Source of the DNA: Aselliscus stoliczkanus
Taxonomy: Eukaryota; Chordata; Mammalia; Chiroptera; Hipposideridae
Length of the DNA stretch: 64,000 nt
Assembly (NCBI GenBank): GCA_033961575.1
Contig: CM066736.1
Location: forward strand, 4,497,501-4,561,500
Direction of reading: 5' to 3'
Part shown: piece by piece, positions 42,801 through 56,800 of the stretch
Position numbering within the stretch: position 1 is the stretch's first letter
Layout of the letters: every line of letters starts with the position of its first letter
Program-made: the position numbers and the translations under genes
The notes under the pieces: generated by a model
What the model saw: the letters and a program-made list of their open reading frames with translations, nothing else
The model's database searches: none
What the model was told of the DNA's origin: nothing

Positions 42801-45800
42801 CCTTGTTTTGTTTTTCTAGCTGAGCCATCCTGCCACCTGTTGGCAGCTCAGAGGCAGCTCAGCTCGGGCTGGGCATCGAACTGCTGTTGCTCAGAGCTCA
42901 GCTCGCACTCTTGAGCAAGCTCTTAACCAACTGAGCCACTCGGCCGGCCCTTCCTTGTTTTGTTTTGATTTTTGGTGTTTGTTTGTTTGTTTGTTGTTTG
43001 TTTTGAGGGCCAAGTCACTGGCCCTCATATGTGGGACCCGAACCGGGGCCGCTGGCTTCCCAAGCCAGTGCTTAACCACCGCGCCACTCAGCCAGCCCTG
43101 TTTTATTTTTTTGAAGTGTGCAGGGAATGCAGACAGAAGCCTGCTGGCTGGCATGTGAGGCAGGATTTTCGGGCTGAATGCATGCACGATAGGCCTGGTG
43201 ATGCTGAGGGTGATCAGAGCACAGTCAGTCCCCTTTGCTGGGCCAAGGGCACAGGAAGTGTCCTTGATGTGCCCAGGCAGCGGGCAGCATGCCTGGGAGG
43301 CCAGGCCTCAGGACCGAGGCCTCAGTGGAGGAGGTGGCCTCCCTCAGGCCTCTCCGGACAGGCCCCGTTGCTTGTCGGCTGGTCTCTTGGGCCTCCCCAG
43401 AGAGCAACTGGGGCCTGAGGGCATCTCCCCCAGGCTGTGCCCAGAGTGCCTCAGGGGACCAGCGGACAATCCGTGATAACCCAAGCCACCTCCATGGTCC
43501 CTCGTGGAGTAAGCCTAGAAGGTCCGCTGCCGATTGCCATGCTGGGGAGAGCCTTCACAGTCTCTTGGTCTGGACAGCGTCAGAGCCTGTCGCCCCACGC
43601 TTTCCCTCTTCTGCACCCCCAGGCAGGGGTCCCAGAAACCAGGACTATTTTACAAACCTGTCTGGGAATCCCCCAAGCTTTGGAATCAGGTCGCGGCCCC
43701 ATAAGGGAGCTATCCTGTCTCCAGAGAAAAAAACTCAGGTTTTAAAGAACCTTTGGGTGTCTTGAGCAATTTCAACCCGTGGTGGGTGAGCAGGGAATGG
43801 CTCTGGCTTGAGAGCAGCATTCATAGGAATCCTTGGATGTCTGGGCAGAAAGGGCCCTTATTGTTGGGCTAGATAGGGAACTACAGGCCTGCAGCGGAGC
43901 AAGCAGCTCTCCCAAAGGCCTCTTGGGAAGTGAGGGTTGGGGAAGCCTCTTGAAGGGCATAACGTCTTCCCCAGGGCAGGTGGACACCTGTCAGATGGCT
44001 CCTTCCGGAGACATGAAGAGGCATGGGCCTTGTCCCAGTGAGTGGCAGGGCCTGAGGTGTCTGGGGAGGGCGTCCCCAGAAGGAGTGTGTGAGCCTGAGA
44101 TTTGGGTCCTCGGCAGAGGCCACTGATGCTTCTGGGGTCAAGACAGGGAAGGAAAAGGGGGTGGGGAGTGGGCAGCCATGGAGAGCACATAAAGGAGCAG
44201 CAGCTGTTTAGCACCAGCCCAGTGTTGCCATGTGGGTGGGTCCCTTGTCACCCAATCCTCCATTTTTTCCAAAAGGAAGCCCCAACCCCAAGCTTTACTG
44301 TGAAATCTCCTGACCTAAAGTTGTTGGCCATGATTCAAATGTTTTAGAACGCAGTGAAGGACAAACAAAATGGGGGCAGTGGACTGGAGGGGGCGTTCAG
44401 CGTTCCTAGCAAACTCCTACACGTTCGTCAAGACCCCATGCACAGAAACCACATCTGCGGTGATGCCTTCTGTGACCCTCCCCGGCCACAGTTTGATGTC
44501 CTTGCGCCACTTTTATTGTATCACCTTGTTAGTTTCTATTTGTGTGTATCTCCCCTCCACCCCCACCTGTCTGATTCATCTCATTAGTTCAGCAACCAGC
44601 AGGCACAAAGTTGATGCTCAATTAATGCCAAATATTAGACATCCAAGGATGCTCTGTGGTTAACCTGGGCAGGGGAAGAGAAAGGAGTGGCATTAGTGAG
44701 TGCCTGCTGTGGACCAGGCACTTGCTATACATGGTCTAGGGTAGAAGATACCGTCCTGTGTATGTGGCTGTGCAGGAGTTGGATACAAAGATGTACCCTG
44801 ACAACGCGGCCCACCTGGAGTACCTTCTTGGGAGGTTAAGTTCTTCAGCATTCCCTCCCCCAGTTCTTGGGTGGGAAGAGGCCCCACTGTGTCATCCAGA
44901 TGGGTGGGGGGCAGCATGTGTCAGGTTTCAGTTTCCTGCTGTAATGAGGTGCCTCCTCCCCTGCTGCCTGCTGCCCCTGCTGACTTCCCACCCGCTCCTG
45001 CCAGGTGGCTCTTCTGTCACCTGATCCGCCCTGGTGGGCGGTGTCCCCTTTCAAGTGTCCTTTCCCAGAACAGCCTGTCCCAGCTCCCAGGATGAGAGGC
45101 GTCTCAGCTCTCCCTTCTGGAGTCCTTCCGCATCCTGACCTTGCGTCACCCATCTAGGCTGGGGTCCTTTTCTCCCTGTGCCGCTGTGGGGTTTATTGTT
45201 TTTTTTTTTGGGGGGGTGCGGTTAGGGGAGGGACTCTATTTCAATCCTTCATTCTCCTGTTCCAGAGCTTTCCCACTGCTGTCCTGAGCTTTGTCCACTC
45301 CTAGTCCATCATGGGACATTGGTGGCTCAGTACAGACCACCTGCAGACTTGGCCAGCTGACTTAGAGGGAGCTTACAAAAATTTCCTTGCTATCAAAGAA
45401 ATGGAGAAAAAGAGTGTTGGCAAAGATGTGGAGAATGTGGGCCCCCGTCCTACGCTGCTGGCTGGAGTGGCCACTTTGGAGAGGAGTCTGACAGCTCCTC
45501 CAAAAGTTAAACATAGAGTAACCACATGACCCAGCAGTTCCATTCCTAGGTGTCTACCCAGAAGAACTGAAAGCAGGTGTTCACACAAACCCTTGTACAC
45601 AAATGTTCACGGCAGCATTACTTACAGTAGCCAGAAAGATAGACAACGTGGTCCATCCACTCAGTGGAATATTCCTCAGCCATGAAAAGGAACTTCTCAC
45701 ACAGGCTACAATGTGGATGAGCCTCAGAAACATAACACTGAGCGAAAGACGCCAGTCATAAAAGGCCACATGGTGTGATTCCATTTATAGGAAATGTCCA

Positions 45801-48800
45801 GAAAAGTTGAATCGACAGACACAAAAAGCAGATGGTGGTTGCCCGGGGCTGGGTGATGGGGGAATGGGGAAGGACTGCCGATGAGTACGGGGTTTCCTTC
45901 TGGGGTGATGGAAATGATTTGAAATTTGGTAGAGGTGGTGGGTACACAACCACGTGAATGAATGTGCTAAACGTCACTAAATTGTGTCTTTTATAAATGG
46001 TAAATTTTATGCTAAATGTGTTTTACCACAATTTGTTTTTTAATGCTCCTTGTCATAGCAGAGACGGGAGCATGGGTTTGGGTCTGGCCTGGAGCAGGTG
46101 ACAGCATGCTAGGTGACACCCCTGTTCCCGCACCAGGGCTTCCACTGAACTCCAGCGAAAATGCCCAGAGCCACTGGGGAGCAAAGGGCTTGACCAGGGG
46201 GCTAGTAACGAATGGGAAAATGACTTAATGTCAGATGGAAAAGGATGAGAGAATCACATGTAGGCTGATTCCAACACCTTTGGCCAAATTAGCACGGGTC
46301 TTGGTAAGATTGAGGAGAGTACATGGGAAATGGAAAGCAGGGTGGCAGCATTGGGGCGCACTCTCCTCCTTGGACACCTTTTTTTCCCTTTCTTTTTTTA
46401 TCTCTTTGCACCTCTTTTTTTTTTTTTTTTTTTTAGGGCAGTGTCACTGGCCCTCATATGTGGGACCCAAACCGGAGCCACTGGCTCCCCAAGCCAGCGC
46501 TTAACCACCGCGCCACTCGGCCGGCCCCCCTTGCACCTCTTTTCACGTTATTTGTAATGAAAGCCTGAGTCAGGAGCGGGAGGCGGCAGGACTGTGGTCT
46601 GGCTAGCAAGAAGGCAAGCGGTGAACAGGTGGCCGCCGGCTTTCATCTCCAGAGGGACAATGACTGCACAGCACGTGAGCAGAGGCCGCCAGCGAGTTCC
46701 TGAAATGGCGCCCTTGGCGAGCTGCTGAGGCCCTAGGAGGGTGGACAGTGGGTGCTGTGGCGGGATGTGGAGTGGGTGCTGGCAGCGGCCGCCAGGAATT
46801 CATTAGCGGCACCTCTGCCTCCTCCAGACAGAGCTGGGCGGAGAGGTGTGCGTGTCGGAGGCGGAGAAGGTGGCCATGGACCTCAAGGACCCCAACCGCC
46901 CCCGCTTCACGCTGCAGGAGCTACGGGATGTGCTGCATGAGAGGAATGAGCTCAAGTCCGAGGTGTTTTTGTTGCAGGAGGAGCTGGCATACTACAAGAG
47001 GTGCGTGTCCCCCGCAGCTCGCAAGCTGGCTCCTTTCGGGGGGGGGTGTGGAGTTTGGGGACAGTTAGCTCCTGGAAGACAAGGATTGTTATCTGTGTCC
47101 ATTCTGGGGACCCCCTCTGACCTGAGGCACCGACAAACTCCCAGTCCCTTTCAGAAACTCTTGGGCTCAGGTGCATTTTATAATTCAGAACTTGCCATTA
47201 GAAAGGAATGTTACATAGATTGTGCATGACTTTCCATCACCAGTGAGGTCTGGGGCAGTTCCCCCAAATCAAACACATTGATATTTGTGCAGCGAAAGAC
47301 ATAAACATTCATGCGAAATATGATAAAGATTATAAACAGCCACACAAGAGTTCATTTCAGGTGTTGCCACCAATTCAATGCAAAAAGTGAATTTTGGTTT
47401 TTAAAGCTGTTAGGATTTTGGAATTGGCAGGTATGCGATGGTGGAACAGTACCACCTAAGTATTTGTTCATTCAGTCCATGGTCGATGACCTCCTTGCAT
47501 ATATTAGAACTGCACTGTCCAATATGGTACCCACTAGCTGTGTGGCTATTTAAATAAGTTAAAATTTAAAATTCAGTTTCTCTGGGCCGGCCGAGTGGCA
47601 CAGTGGTTAAGAGCTGGCTTGGGAAGCCAGCGGCCCTGGTTCGGGTCCCATATATGAGGGCCAGTGACACTGCCCTCAAAATAAATAAATAAATAAATAA
47701 ATAAATAAAGTAAAATTCAGTTTCTCCACTGCACTTGCCACGCTTCAAGTGCTCAGTCGGCACTTGTGGCTAAGGGCTGCCATGTTGCATAGCGCAGACA
47801 CAGAATATTTCTCTCATCTTGGAAGTTTCTACAGAGAGCGCTGCTTCTGATGCTGACCACCATCTCCTACCATGCTGCCTCATACTTGTTCAGTTTCATA
47901 CACATTGACCATCTATTGACTCCTCAGAACACACCACACTTATTTCTACCCCAGGACCTTTGCACATGCTGCTCCTGCAGCTGGGAAAACATGCCCCTTA
48001 GTTCTTCCCATGGTTGATCCCGGTCACTAAGGTTTCAGGTCAGGTGTCACCTCCTCAGAGAGGCCTTCCTTCCCCATTACCACCCATCCAAAGGAGTGCC
48101 CTGTTCCAATCACTGTCACTTTCCCCAGTGTTCCTTTCTTCATGGCTGTTTTCACCATCTCACATTAATCCTGGTCATTAATGTCCTTGTTTTCTTAACC
48201 TGTTTCCATACTAGACTATAAGACCATGAGACCAGAAACCTCTTGTTCATGTTAAGTTTGTCTTGTTCATGGTTAAGTTCCCAACACTTAGAATGGAGCT
48301 TAGCGCAGAGTAGGTGCACAACCAATATCTGTTGAATGGAAAGCCGGAAGGACAGATGCACCAGAGGCAGTCCCTGCTCCGGTAGGGAAGATAAGAGATG
48401 CACAGAACATATAGTGCCCCATATTTTGATTGAAAACCTGCCATGTGCCTGGCACATAAGAAAATTTTACTGTCACTGTGTACACTGGCTATTCAAGAAG
48501 GGAGAGCGCTTCTGGTTTGAGGGTGGGGTGGAAATCAGGAAGGCTTCGTGGAGGAGGTGGCATTTGACCTGGACCTTCCCTAACGGATAGGAGCTGTTGA
48601 GGGGTGGGTGGCATATTCCAGATGGAAGAAACCACAAAGGCTTGGAGACAAGCATTTGTCAAGGACAGGAAACAGGAAGTAGTTCGATTTGGCAGGAATC
48701 TTCAAAGGAAACTCAAAATAGAGATGTGGGCCCCTTTCCTGAAATACCTCACATTTGACCAACTGGGCCAGAGGCACCACAGGCACATGTGTCCACTGCC

Positions 48801-51800
48801 TCCAGGCCTGAGCCTCCCTCTGAACAGCCATGCCCACCTCTAATAGACCAGACCCCACACAGAGAGACCATTGAGGCAGAGGCTGCTGTTGCCGCCCTCC
48901 TGGATCCCCTTATTCCAAGTACAAGCCCCCTCCCCCCAAGACCATCAGACAGTACCCTTCCGGAATATTCCAGCTCTCATGGAACTTTTGATTCTTGTCT
49001 TGTGCCTCTCAACCCTTCCAGTGAAGAAATAGAAGAGGAAAATCGAATACCCCAACCTCTGCCCATCGCCCACCCGAGAATGTCCCCCCAGCCGGAATCT
49101 GGGATCAGACGACTGTAAGTGACGCACTTCGGGCTTGTGGGGCTGTTGGCTTGAGGCTGACCTGGCAGTGCCCGCGGCCTCTCACTTCCCCTGGGCACCT
49201 ACCTGTTCCCGGGCTGGCTGGTCCCTAACCACCTCCCACTGAGACGGGCTAACCCCAGAGCGCCTTGCCCTTGACTTTGAGTTCCTCCTGGGAGGGCCCT
49301 GGGCAGAGAGGTTGGGGAAGTCTGGGGGCGGGAGGAGGGAGGGGCCTGTGGCTGCCGCTCAGGGCTGGCTTGAGTGTATCCAATGGGGTCTCTCCCTGGG
49401 TCTTTGAGGACAGCAAATAAGGCTGGTGGGGGAGGTTCGTGCACCTTAACAGCATGAAACCCCAGCTCCCAGAGGTCTGGAGTGGCCAGGTCCACCCCAC
49501 CTGTGCATTTCTCTGATGACCTATCCACCCATCCCTGAGTGTCTCCATGAAGTATTTATTGGTGCATAATTCATGCAGAGTCAGGCCCTAGTTGCGGTGG
49601 GAGACACAAGAAAGAGCAACCTAGTCCTTGCCCTCAACTAAAAGCTACTTCAGCGGTTCTTTGCAGCAAAAGACCCCTTTGCGATTCTGATGAGAGTTTG
49701 CAGACCCTTTCCCTGGTGGGGGTAAAAGGGAGGGGTCAATACATATAGTTTTGTAAAGAATTTCAGGTTTGTTGACCCTTGCGGCCTTTCAGGGAAAGGG
49801 TTAAAACCCCTGGTCTAGTTAGCGAACGCCTCCTAAGAACATACGTGCGCCCTACTGTTCCTGCACTGATCTCATTGGTTCTCACCATCGTCCAGTGAGG
49901 TGGGGGTATTGTCATTCCCATTTTAGAGTGGAGGAAACTGAGGCCCTGAGGTCCACTACCTGCCTAGGGTCAAGCAGCTAATAAGAGGCAGAGCCGGGGT
50001 TCGAACCCCGGCAGCCTGGCCCCAGAGCCCAGGTTTTAAACTCTGCAGGAGAGCCTCAGATCACACTGTTGTCTTGTAGCTCATTGTCTCAGCCTTCCAG
50101 CTGTACCCAGGGTTATTGCAGAAGAGGCCTGGGCTCTTTCCCCCAAACCCCAGCAGGAGCTTTGTAAAAGCGAGTGGTGTGGGTTGGATAGCCACCAGGA
50201 GCAGGTGAGGACAGGAACTGGGGGACTTGGACGCCTCCACCTTTAAATTCCAGTTGTGCTTGGAAATTCTTGGCTAGTTCTTGTCTTTGAATTGACTTAC
50301 TGTTCAGCATTTGCTGGACAGGAAAGGAAGTGCAAACCGTGTGCGGATCTGCTCGGGGGAAGCGGTGCCTTGGTCAGATCCTGGGTCCTGGTGGCTGCAG
50401 GAAAGAAAAGCTGGCTGCCCTCTGGAGTGTGGGGTTAATGTGTGGCTCCTTTCCAGGCCTCCCTTGCCAGCTCCAGGGTGCTTATGCACTTGGTCCCTGA
50501 TCTCTGCTGGATTTGGGAGTGGGGGTATGGTCCCCAGTTCTGATTAGGGATAAATATTTCTGGGGAGGTGAAGCTTGGAACTAGAAAGGTTGAAACTGGC
50601 TTCCTCCGGATTCCCACACAATTTTGGCCATGGATTAGTGATCTTCCATTGGCAGTTGAAACTCAACGTAATTTAAGAAAAAGAAGGAAAAACTGTTAGC
50701 TGAGTAACCAGAACCCCCAGGATGCCCTGGCTTCAGGCTCCACTGGATCCAGGCCCTGTCATCAGGGCTCTGCCTTGTTCCCTCTCCCTCGGACTTGATT
50801 TTCCCTTCTGTGGGCTGTAGGGCAGCTCTCCACTCCTGGTGGCAGTACGGCAGCCATCAGCCCAGGGTTCTGCTTTCTTCTAACACCCCTGTGGAAAGAG
50901 AGACTCTGCCCCAGAAATCAGACTTGAGCCTCACTGGCTCTGGCTGGGTCACATGACCAGCCCTCAGCCAATCACAGGGCAGTGCATCAACTGGCCAGGT
51001 CTGGGTCTCATTCTCTTGCCTGAAGCTTAGAGAATCTTTAACTCCATCCAGTTCAGATGGACTAAAATTAGGGAAGGACGGACGCCGAGCAAGATCAGAG
51101 TGCTAGGCAGACAGAAGCACACAGAAGTAATGGGTGTCCCCGGTGGCCTCACTTTGGGGGAGAAAGGGAGCCCTTACATCTCGATTCTATGAGGCACTCA
51201 ATCCCCAGGAAGATTTTTACCCTTGGTTAGGGTCTTTCATCCAGTGCTTGGTAAGAAATGGGATTGACTTTGCTTAAATTCTGATCCACCTCCCAGCCCC
51301 ACTTGCATGTAAGGATGAACAGAATCAATCTTGTGCTTTAGTAGCTACAGCTTTCAGTTAAAATCTTGGAAAGCTGAGAAAGCCTCCTGAGCCCACACAG
51401 CCCCTCCCTGGGCTGAGTGAGAGGTGAGACCAAAAGACCAGCATTCTGCCTTCCACAGTTCACTCCCAGATCTTTAGAACTCAGACCTTTCTCACACCTT
51501 CATTTCAAATGCCTCCGGCACTGTAATGCTAAGTCATATGTAATTCTGAGAATTCCTTCTGAAGCTGAGTTGCTCTGACTTTTTTGTCTTCCACTCCAGC
51601 CCCACTCCCTTCCTCTAAAGCAGGTAATTAATAGTTGGCTTCTGCAAATCTCAGACTTGTAAGATCCAGAGGAAAGTTATCAGAATGAGCTTCTTTCCAC
51701 CAGTTCTTCTGCCCACACCTGAATAGGCTGTGGTATCTGATCCTTTTTTTCAGATTGTTCTAGAAAGGACTAAGGGGCCCCATTTTCAAAGCCTTTCTCC

Positions 51801-53832
51801 CAGGGCTGGCCAAGTGTCTCAGTTGGTTAAGAGCTTGCACTCTTGAGTGAACAGGGTTGCTGGTTCGATTCCCGGCCCGAGCTGAGCTGTCGCTGAGCGG
51901 CCAACAGGTGGCAGGATGGCTCAACTAAAAAAAGAAAAAAAGAAGAAGAATTCAAAGCCCTTTTTCCAATTAGCGTAGCCTCAGCAAGACCTGGGGCTCA
52001 GAGCTGGGACTCTGAGCCTGGCAGGAGAAACATCTGGAATGTGGGAGCCAGATACAGACAGAAACAGGGAAGGAGCCGGCAGTCAGAATTCCCTGGCCGC
52101 CGCAGCCTTCTCGGGGATAACTGGAAGATCCAATGGGCACAAAAGGCTTTTGACCAGCCCGGGCAGGACACTGGTTGCCTTTGTCCATCTCGGCTGCCGA
52201 CTGGGAACTGCATCATTGTGACCTGTGAGCCCAGAGCCTCGAGCAGGGACACCTCTTCCCTGGGGGCCGGGCAGAGGCTGGCAGCTCTTAGGACTGTCCT
52301 GTGCCTGCGTGCCATTTCATCCTTCGCTCCTCTGGCGCCCATCTGGTCTGTTCGGTCCCCTCATCTTTGCTTTCTCAGAGTATTAGTCACTCCTGCTGTT
52401 GAGTGCAGCTCCCGGCTGCTTTCCAGGCCAGCTTCATGCCCTTGATGAGTTTTTTCCCCCACTTACCACCAACTAAGCAGTAACTACCATGGAGGTTTAA
52501 AGGGGCCTCACTGGCTTAGAGCACTGGAACTAAGATGTCTTTCACCCCAGCAGAGATTCAGAGCTGGGATGTTCAGCCCCATTTCTCAGATGAGGAAATG
52601 GGGGCCCGGAGAAGCCCGTGGGCTGCCTTTAGGGCGAAGTCAGGATCTAACCCATGCCTTTTGTCTCATTCCGCCTCCCCACGCCCCTCGCCCTCACCCC
52701 ACTCCCTGTGTCATCAGCTGTGGGCTGACTTCCCAGTTCCCTTATCTCTCAAGTACCCACAAGCTGGAGACGCCAGAGTCTACATTCTGGGCTGAACTGG
52801 CCAAGGGAATCAGAAACTCTGCTGCCAGTCAAAACAGTGCCCAGAAGTCGGTCCAGGAATAGCTTGTGATGGAGCAGCTGCTGGCCCCAGAGGCCGGGTT
52901 GGCACTGCCCAGGCAGGTCACAAGGGAGCGCCTGAGTGACTCCAACCTCGTCCCCAGCGGACACCAGGCATGAGTGCCCCCTTTGTGTGGTCTCGGCTCT
53001 CAGTCGGGGTCCTATGGACACACACTGCTTTCTGCTGAGGGTGGAGGGGCTGACCCAGGAGGCAGGAAACAGGCAGTGGGGGCAGACAGATAGCCCGGAA
53101 AGCTACGGATCACAGCTGCTGGCCTTACACACCGGAAAGATTGGTCTTAGAGTAGGCGGCCACCCGAGCATCGAACGATAGCGACAACAGTGCATCCTGT
53201 CCCTGTCCTCCTACCCACCGCCATCCTCGCTTCAGCCTAGAAATAGCTTCTTCACAGCCGCCTGTTGCACTGCCTGAAATGCCACTGGGTTTGGATTCCA
53301 GAAATATTCGGCGGAGAGGAGGGAGTTAAAAGCAGCTACACCATATCCAGGACATAAACATTTAGCCAGAACGAGCCAGTCTTTCTTGTGGAAGTAGCTG
53401 ACCCGCTAGAGGAGGTGGCTTATGCGGGGGGTGCTGGGAGTAGGGAGAGCAGGGGGCCATCCACTCAGTGAATCTCACAGACAGTAGGTTGGCCGGACCC
53501 CTCCAGGTGTCCCAACGCCCCTGTGCATCAGTCTAGCCCCGATCGGATCTCAAATGAAATCCAGTATGTCCGTGTGGGCAAACCCACTTCTGGGACCATC
53601 CCCACACAAAGAGTGTTCTTGGGGGGACTCCTTGTTAAGCTAAGAGTGGGGTCCTGGCAAAGGCGGGTGCGGAACCATGTGGCTTGGAGCCCCTGGAAAG
53701 CTAACTGTGCCCTTTAGCCTGGCCTCTGAGGATTGTTCCCATTCATTTAGCAAAAGGCGTCCCTTCTTCTCATTGTCACCATCCAGGTGGTTCTGCCAAG
53801 ATCTGGCTACTCTGTGGAGTGCATCAAAGGTG

Positions 53833-53884
<52 letters not shown>

Positions 53885-56800
53885 TCCCCAAACCTCATGT
53901 GAGACAATTATTCCATATCTTTTCCAACCTCCAAAAAACCATCTGCAAGCTGTTCGAAGTAAGCTGGAGTGGCTTGCTTGGTGTTTCTTCATGGTCCTTG
54001 CCCAGCCAAAGGACCCACAAGCATTCAGTGTTGGCTCTGACTTACCCAGGCAGGGGATTAGGCAGGCTCTCCGCTTCAGCTCTTGTCCTGCCGGGCCACC
54101 TCACCTCTCCTGTATCTCCCCTGGCCACCTTGGTTTTTTTTTAATTTTTAATTTTTTTTTTTTTTTTGAGGGCAGTGTCACCGGCCCTCACATGTGGGAC
54201 CCGAACCGGGGCTGCTGGCCTCCCAAGCCAGCGATCAACCACCGCGCCACTCGGCTGGTCCCCTGGCCACCTTTGAGGCATGGCACCCACAGCTCATAGC
54301 AGTTGGAAGAGACATGATTAAAGATATCCAAGGGTGTCAGCCCTAACTCCCACAGCAGGTTCAACTCCTTCCTTCCCCACACCCAGGCCTACATTTTCAG
54401 CCCTTGAAGGCCATCTCACCCCGTCTTCCCTCAGTAGCTGCACATGCTGTGGTCATTTGCTAGGGATGCTGTAACAAACGTGCCACAAACTGGGTGGCTT
54501 AAACAATAGAAATGGTTTCTCATGGTCCTGGAGGCTAGGATTCTAAGATCAAGGTGTCGCAGTGTCAGTTCCTTCTGAGGGCTGTGAGGGAGAATGTAGT
54601 CCATGGCCTGTCTTCTAGCTCCTGGTGGTTTGCTGGCACCCCTTGGCGTCCTTTGGCTTGTGGAAGCATCCCCCCCATCTCCGTCTTCATCTTCACATGG
54701 TGTTCTTCCTGTGTGCATGTCTGTGTCCAAACTTCCCCCTTTTATAAGGACTCACCCTATTCCAATATAACTTCACCTTAACTAGTTACATCTACAATTA
54801 CCTCATCCCCAAATAACGTCACCTTCTGAGGCTCTGGGAGGGTTAGGACTTCAGTATACGGAGTTGGGTGGGGACACAGCTCCACCCCTAACATCCCAAA
54901 AGCAAACCCTTCAGCTGACGTGTGTGCGGAGTGTGTTTATTTTCATGCCTCCCTGTTTTTATTTTCTCTGTGTCTATCTGTACTTTTCTAACCAGGATCT
55001 TTACAGCCATAATGCCCATGGTAGCAGCCGGCCTGATCATAGATGACCCCACTCTCCAGCCCATCCGACAACTTGTTTCCTTTGTAGGCACTCTGTTTTT
55101 CTGGGTGTGGTTTGAGCTGTGCCTTTGGAATGACTGCTGTGGCTACCGCTGGGCTGGCCCCGGCTTCTTTGGCCACTTGGGCTGCATGGCCATCACCTGC
55201 GTGTTCCCATCTGAAGTGGGTGTCGAGTGTGATTTCAAACAGGCCATTCACGGCGCTCGGCCTGCACGACCGAGGCCTTGGAATTCTCGGCTCTGTTACC
55301 GATAATTCTCTCTGTCTTTTCTGTTTCTGTTCTAAAACAACCTTGTCCATGATCCAGTAAAGAAGGTCCTTTAAGTGACGGGTCAGTAATCAACGCCCAC
55401 TGTGACACCCCTTCCCACCCCCACCCCGAGTGACACTAACGCTGTTTTCAGTCTACACACCCCAGCTTTCTAAACCGCTTTGTTTTGCCAAGCCATCGTC
55501 CATAAGCCATTTGATCTTGCTTAAAAAGCAAAGGAGGGGACCAGTGTTTTGATTCGTCGCCCCCCCGCCCCCATTGGACACGACGTGGCAAGTGGCTTTT
55601 CTGCTTGCTTGAGTCAGGCAGAGGTGAGCTGTAACAGTGATGTGTTGCCGCTGTGTGTTTGGCCAGCTAATTGCCTTGATTACACTCTGGAGAGAGCTCA
55701 CAAGTAACCACTATGAAAAGCGTGCCTTCATTGGCCACTAGGCACGTCATCGTACAGAGGCGGCTTCAGCTAGCAGGGACAATTGCTCCAGATAAATTTG
55801 GCTTGCCCCAGCTTTATGATAAAAGACCACTTTATTCCTGGTAGGAAGTGATTGTAGGATCTAGTGGCCACAGAATGGTAAAATCTTTTCACCCAAATGT
55901 GATTAAAACTGAACTCCACAGCCCACAGTGCAAGCACACGCGCACACACACACACGAAGCTAATAGGTGCACAGACAGAGAGCTAAAAATAGTTGATTTG
56001 AAGCTTGGGTTTCTCAGTGGTTCATTCCTACTCCTGTCCCTGGGAAGCATAACACACCAATTGTATGTGTTACTGAGTTCAGAAACCAAAATTCCAGAGT
56101 AGGAGAACTTAGTGAGCAAATAGAAGGAATCTTAATTAGAGTCTGGGAGCATCAAAGGACAGTTGGCAGCTTAGAAAGGATTTTTGGGAAAGATGGTGGG
56201 TCAACTCAAGTTTCCTGGCCAGGTTTCTGGTCTGTGTTTAAGTGGAGTTAAAATAGACCTTGTTTTAAATAGGCCACTTCATAAGCTTTTCGCCTGTGGT
56301 TTCTACCTTTATCTTTTAGGTATTGATCAGCAATCAATAGTCACAGCTATTTCAAAAGGCCTCTGGGTCTGCCTTAGCCATTTCTAGCAGAAGTGATAAT
56401 TTCTGAAGTTATTTCACCATATATCAGGTTTTGACACTCCAAAATCACGTTTCCCAAATTTCAATCACATACTATTAATATAGTCACAGTGTTTATCTAA
56501 TCAGAAAACCACATGTGCTATTAATATATTTTCTAATCGTCTCCTTTTTCTCAAAATACCTACTTTTGCCTCATCCTAAGCAATAACATCCATGAAATCT
56601 AGGCTTCGATGTGCTATTTATAGTTGGGTTGTCGGAAAAGTCATGACATGTTTTTGCAACGAAAGACATAGAAAAAATAATGTCATGACTTTTCCAACAA
56701 CCCAGTGGTTCCTTGACTCATTAAATAAATACATAACTACTTAAAATCATTCACCTGTGGACATCAGAATCCTCTCAGATTCCATGTGGCTTGCAAGTTT

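Larger units (their letters stand above)
37464..46827 (+). other. RILPL1: RILPL1 intron 4
   Basis: 9.4 kb, the longest intron. MIR-like at about 37520-37640 (-) and 38945-39155 (+); L1 3'-end text at 37700-38110 (-), 42030-42330 (+) and 45340-46035 (-); SINEs at 38122, 38331, 38470, 42463, 42815, 42967 and 46419; L2-like text around 39170-39500 and 44400-44640. About 39500-42000 and 43100-45300 are mostly unique, with no coding exon recognised. Confidence 0.75.
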
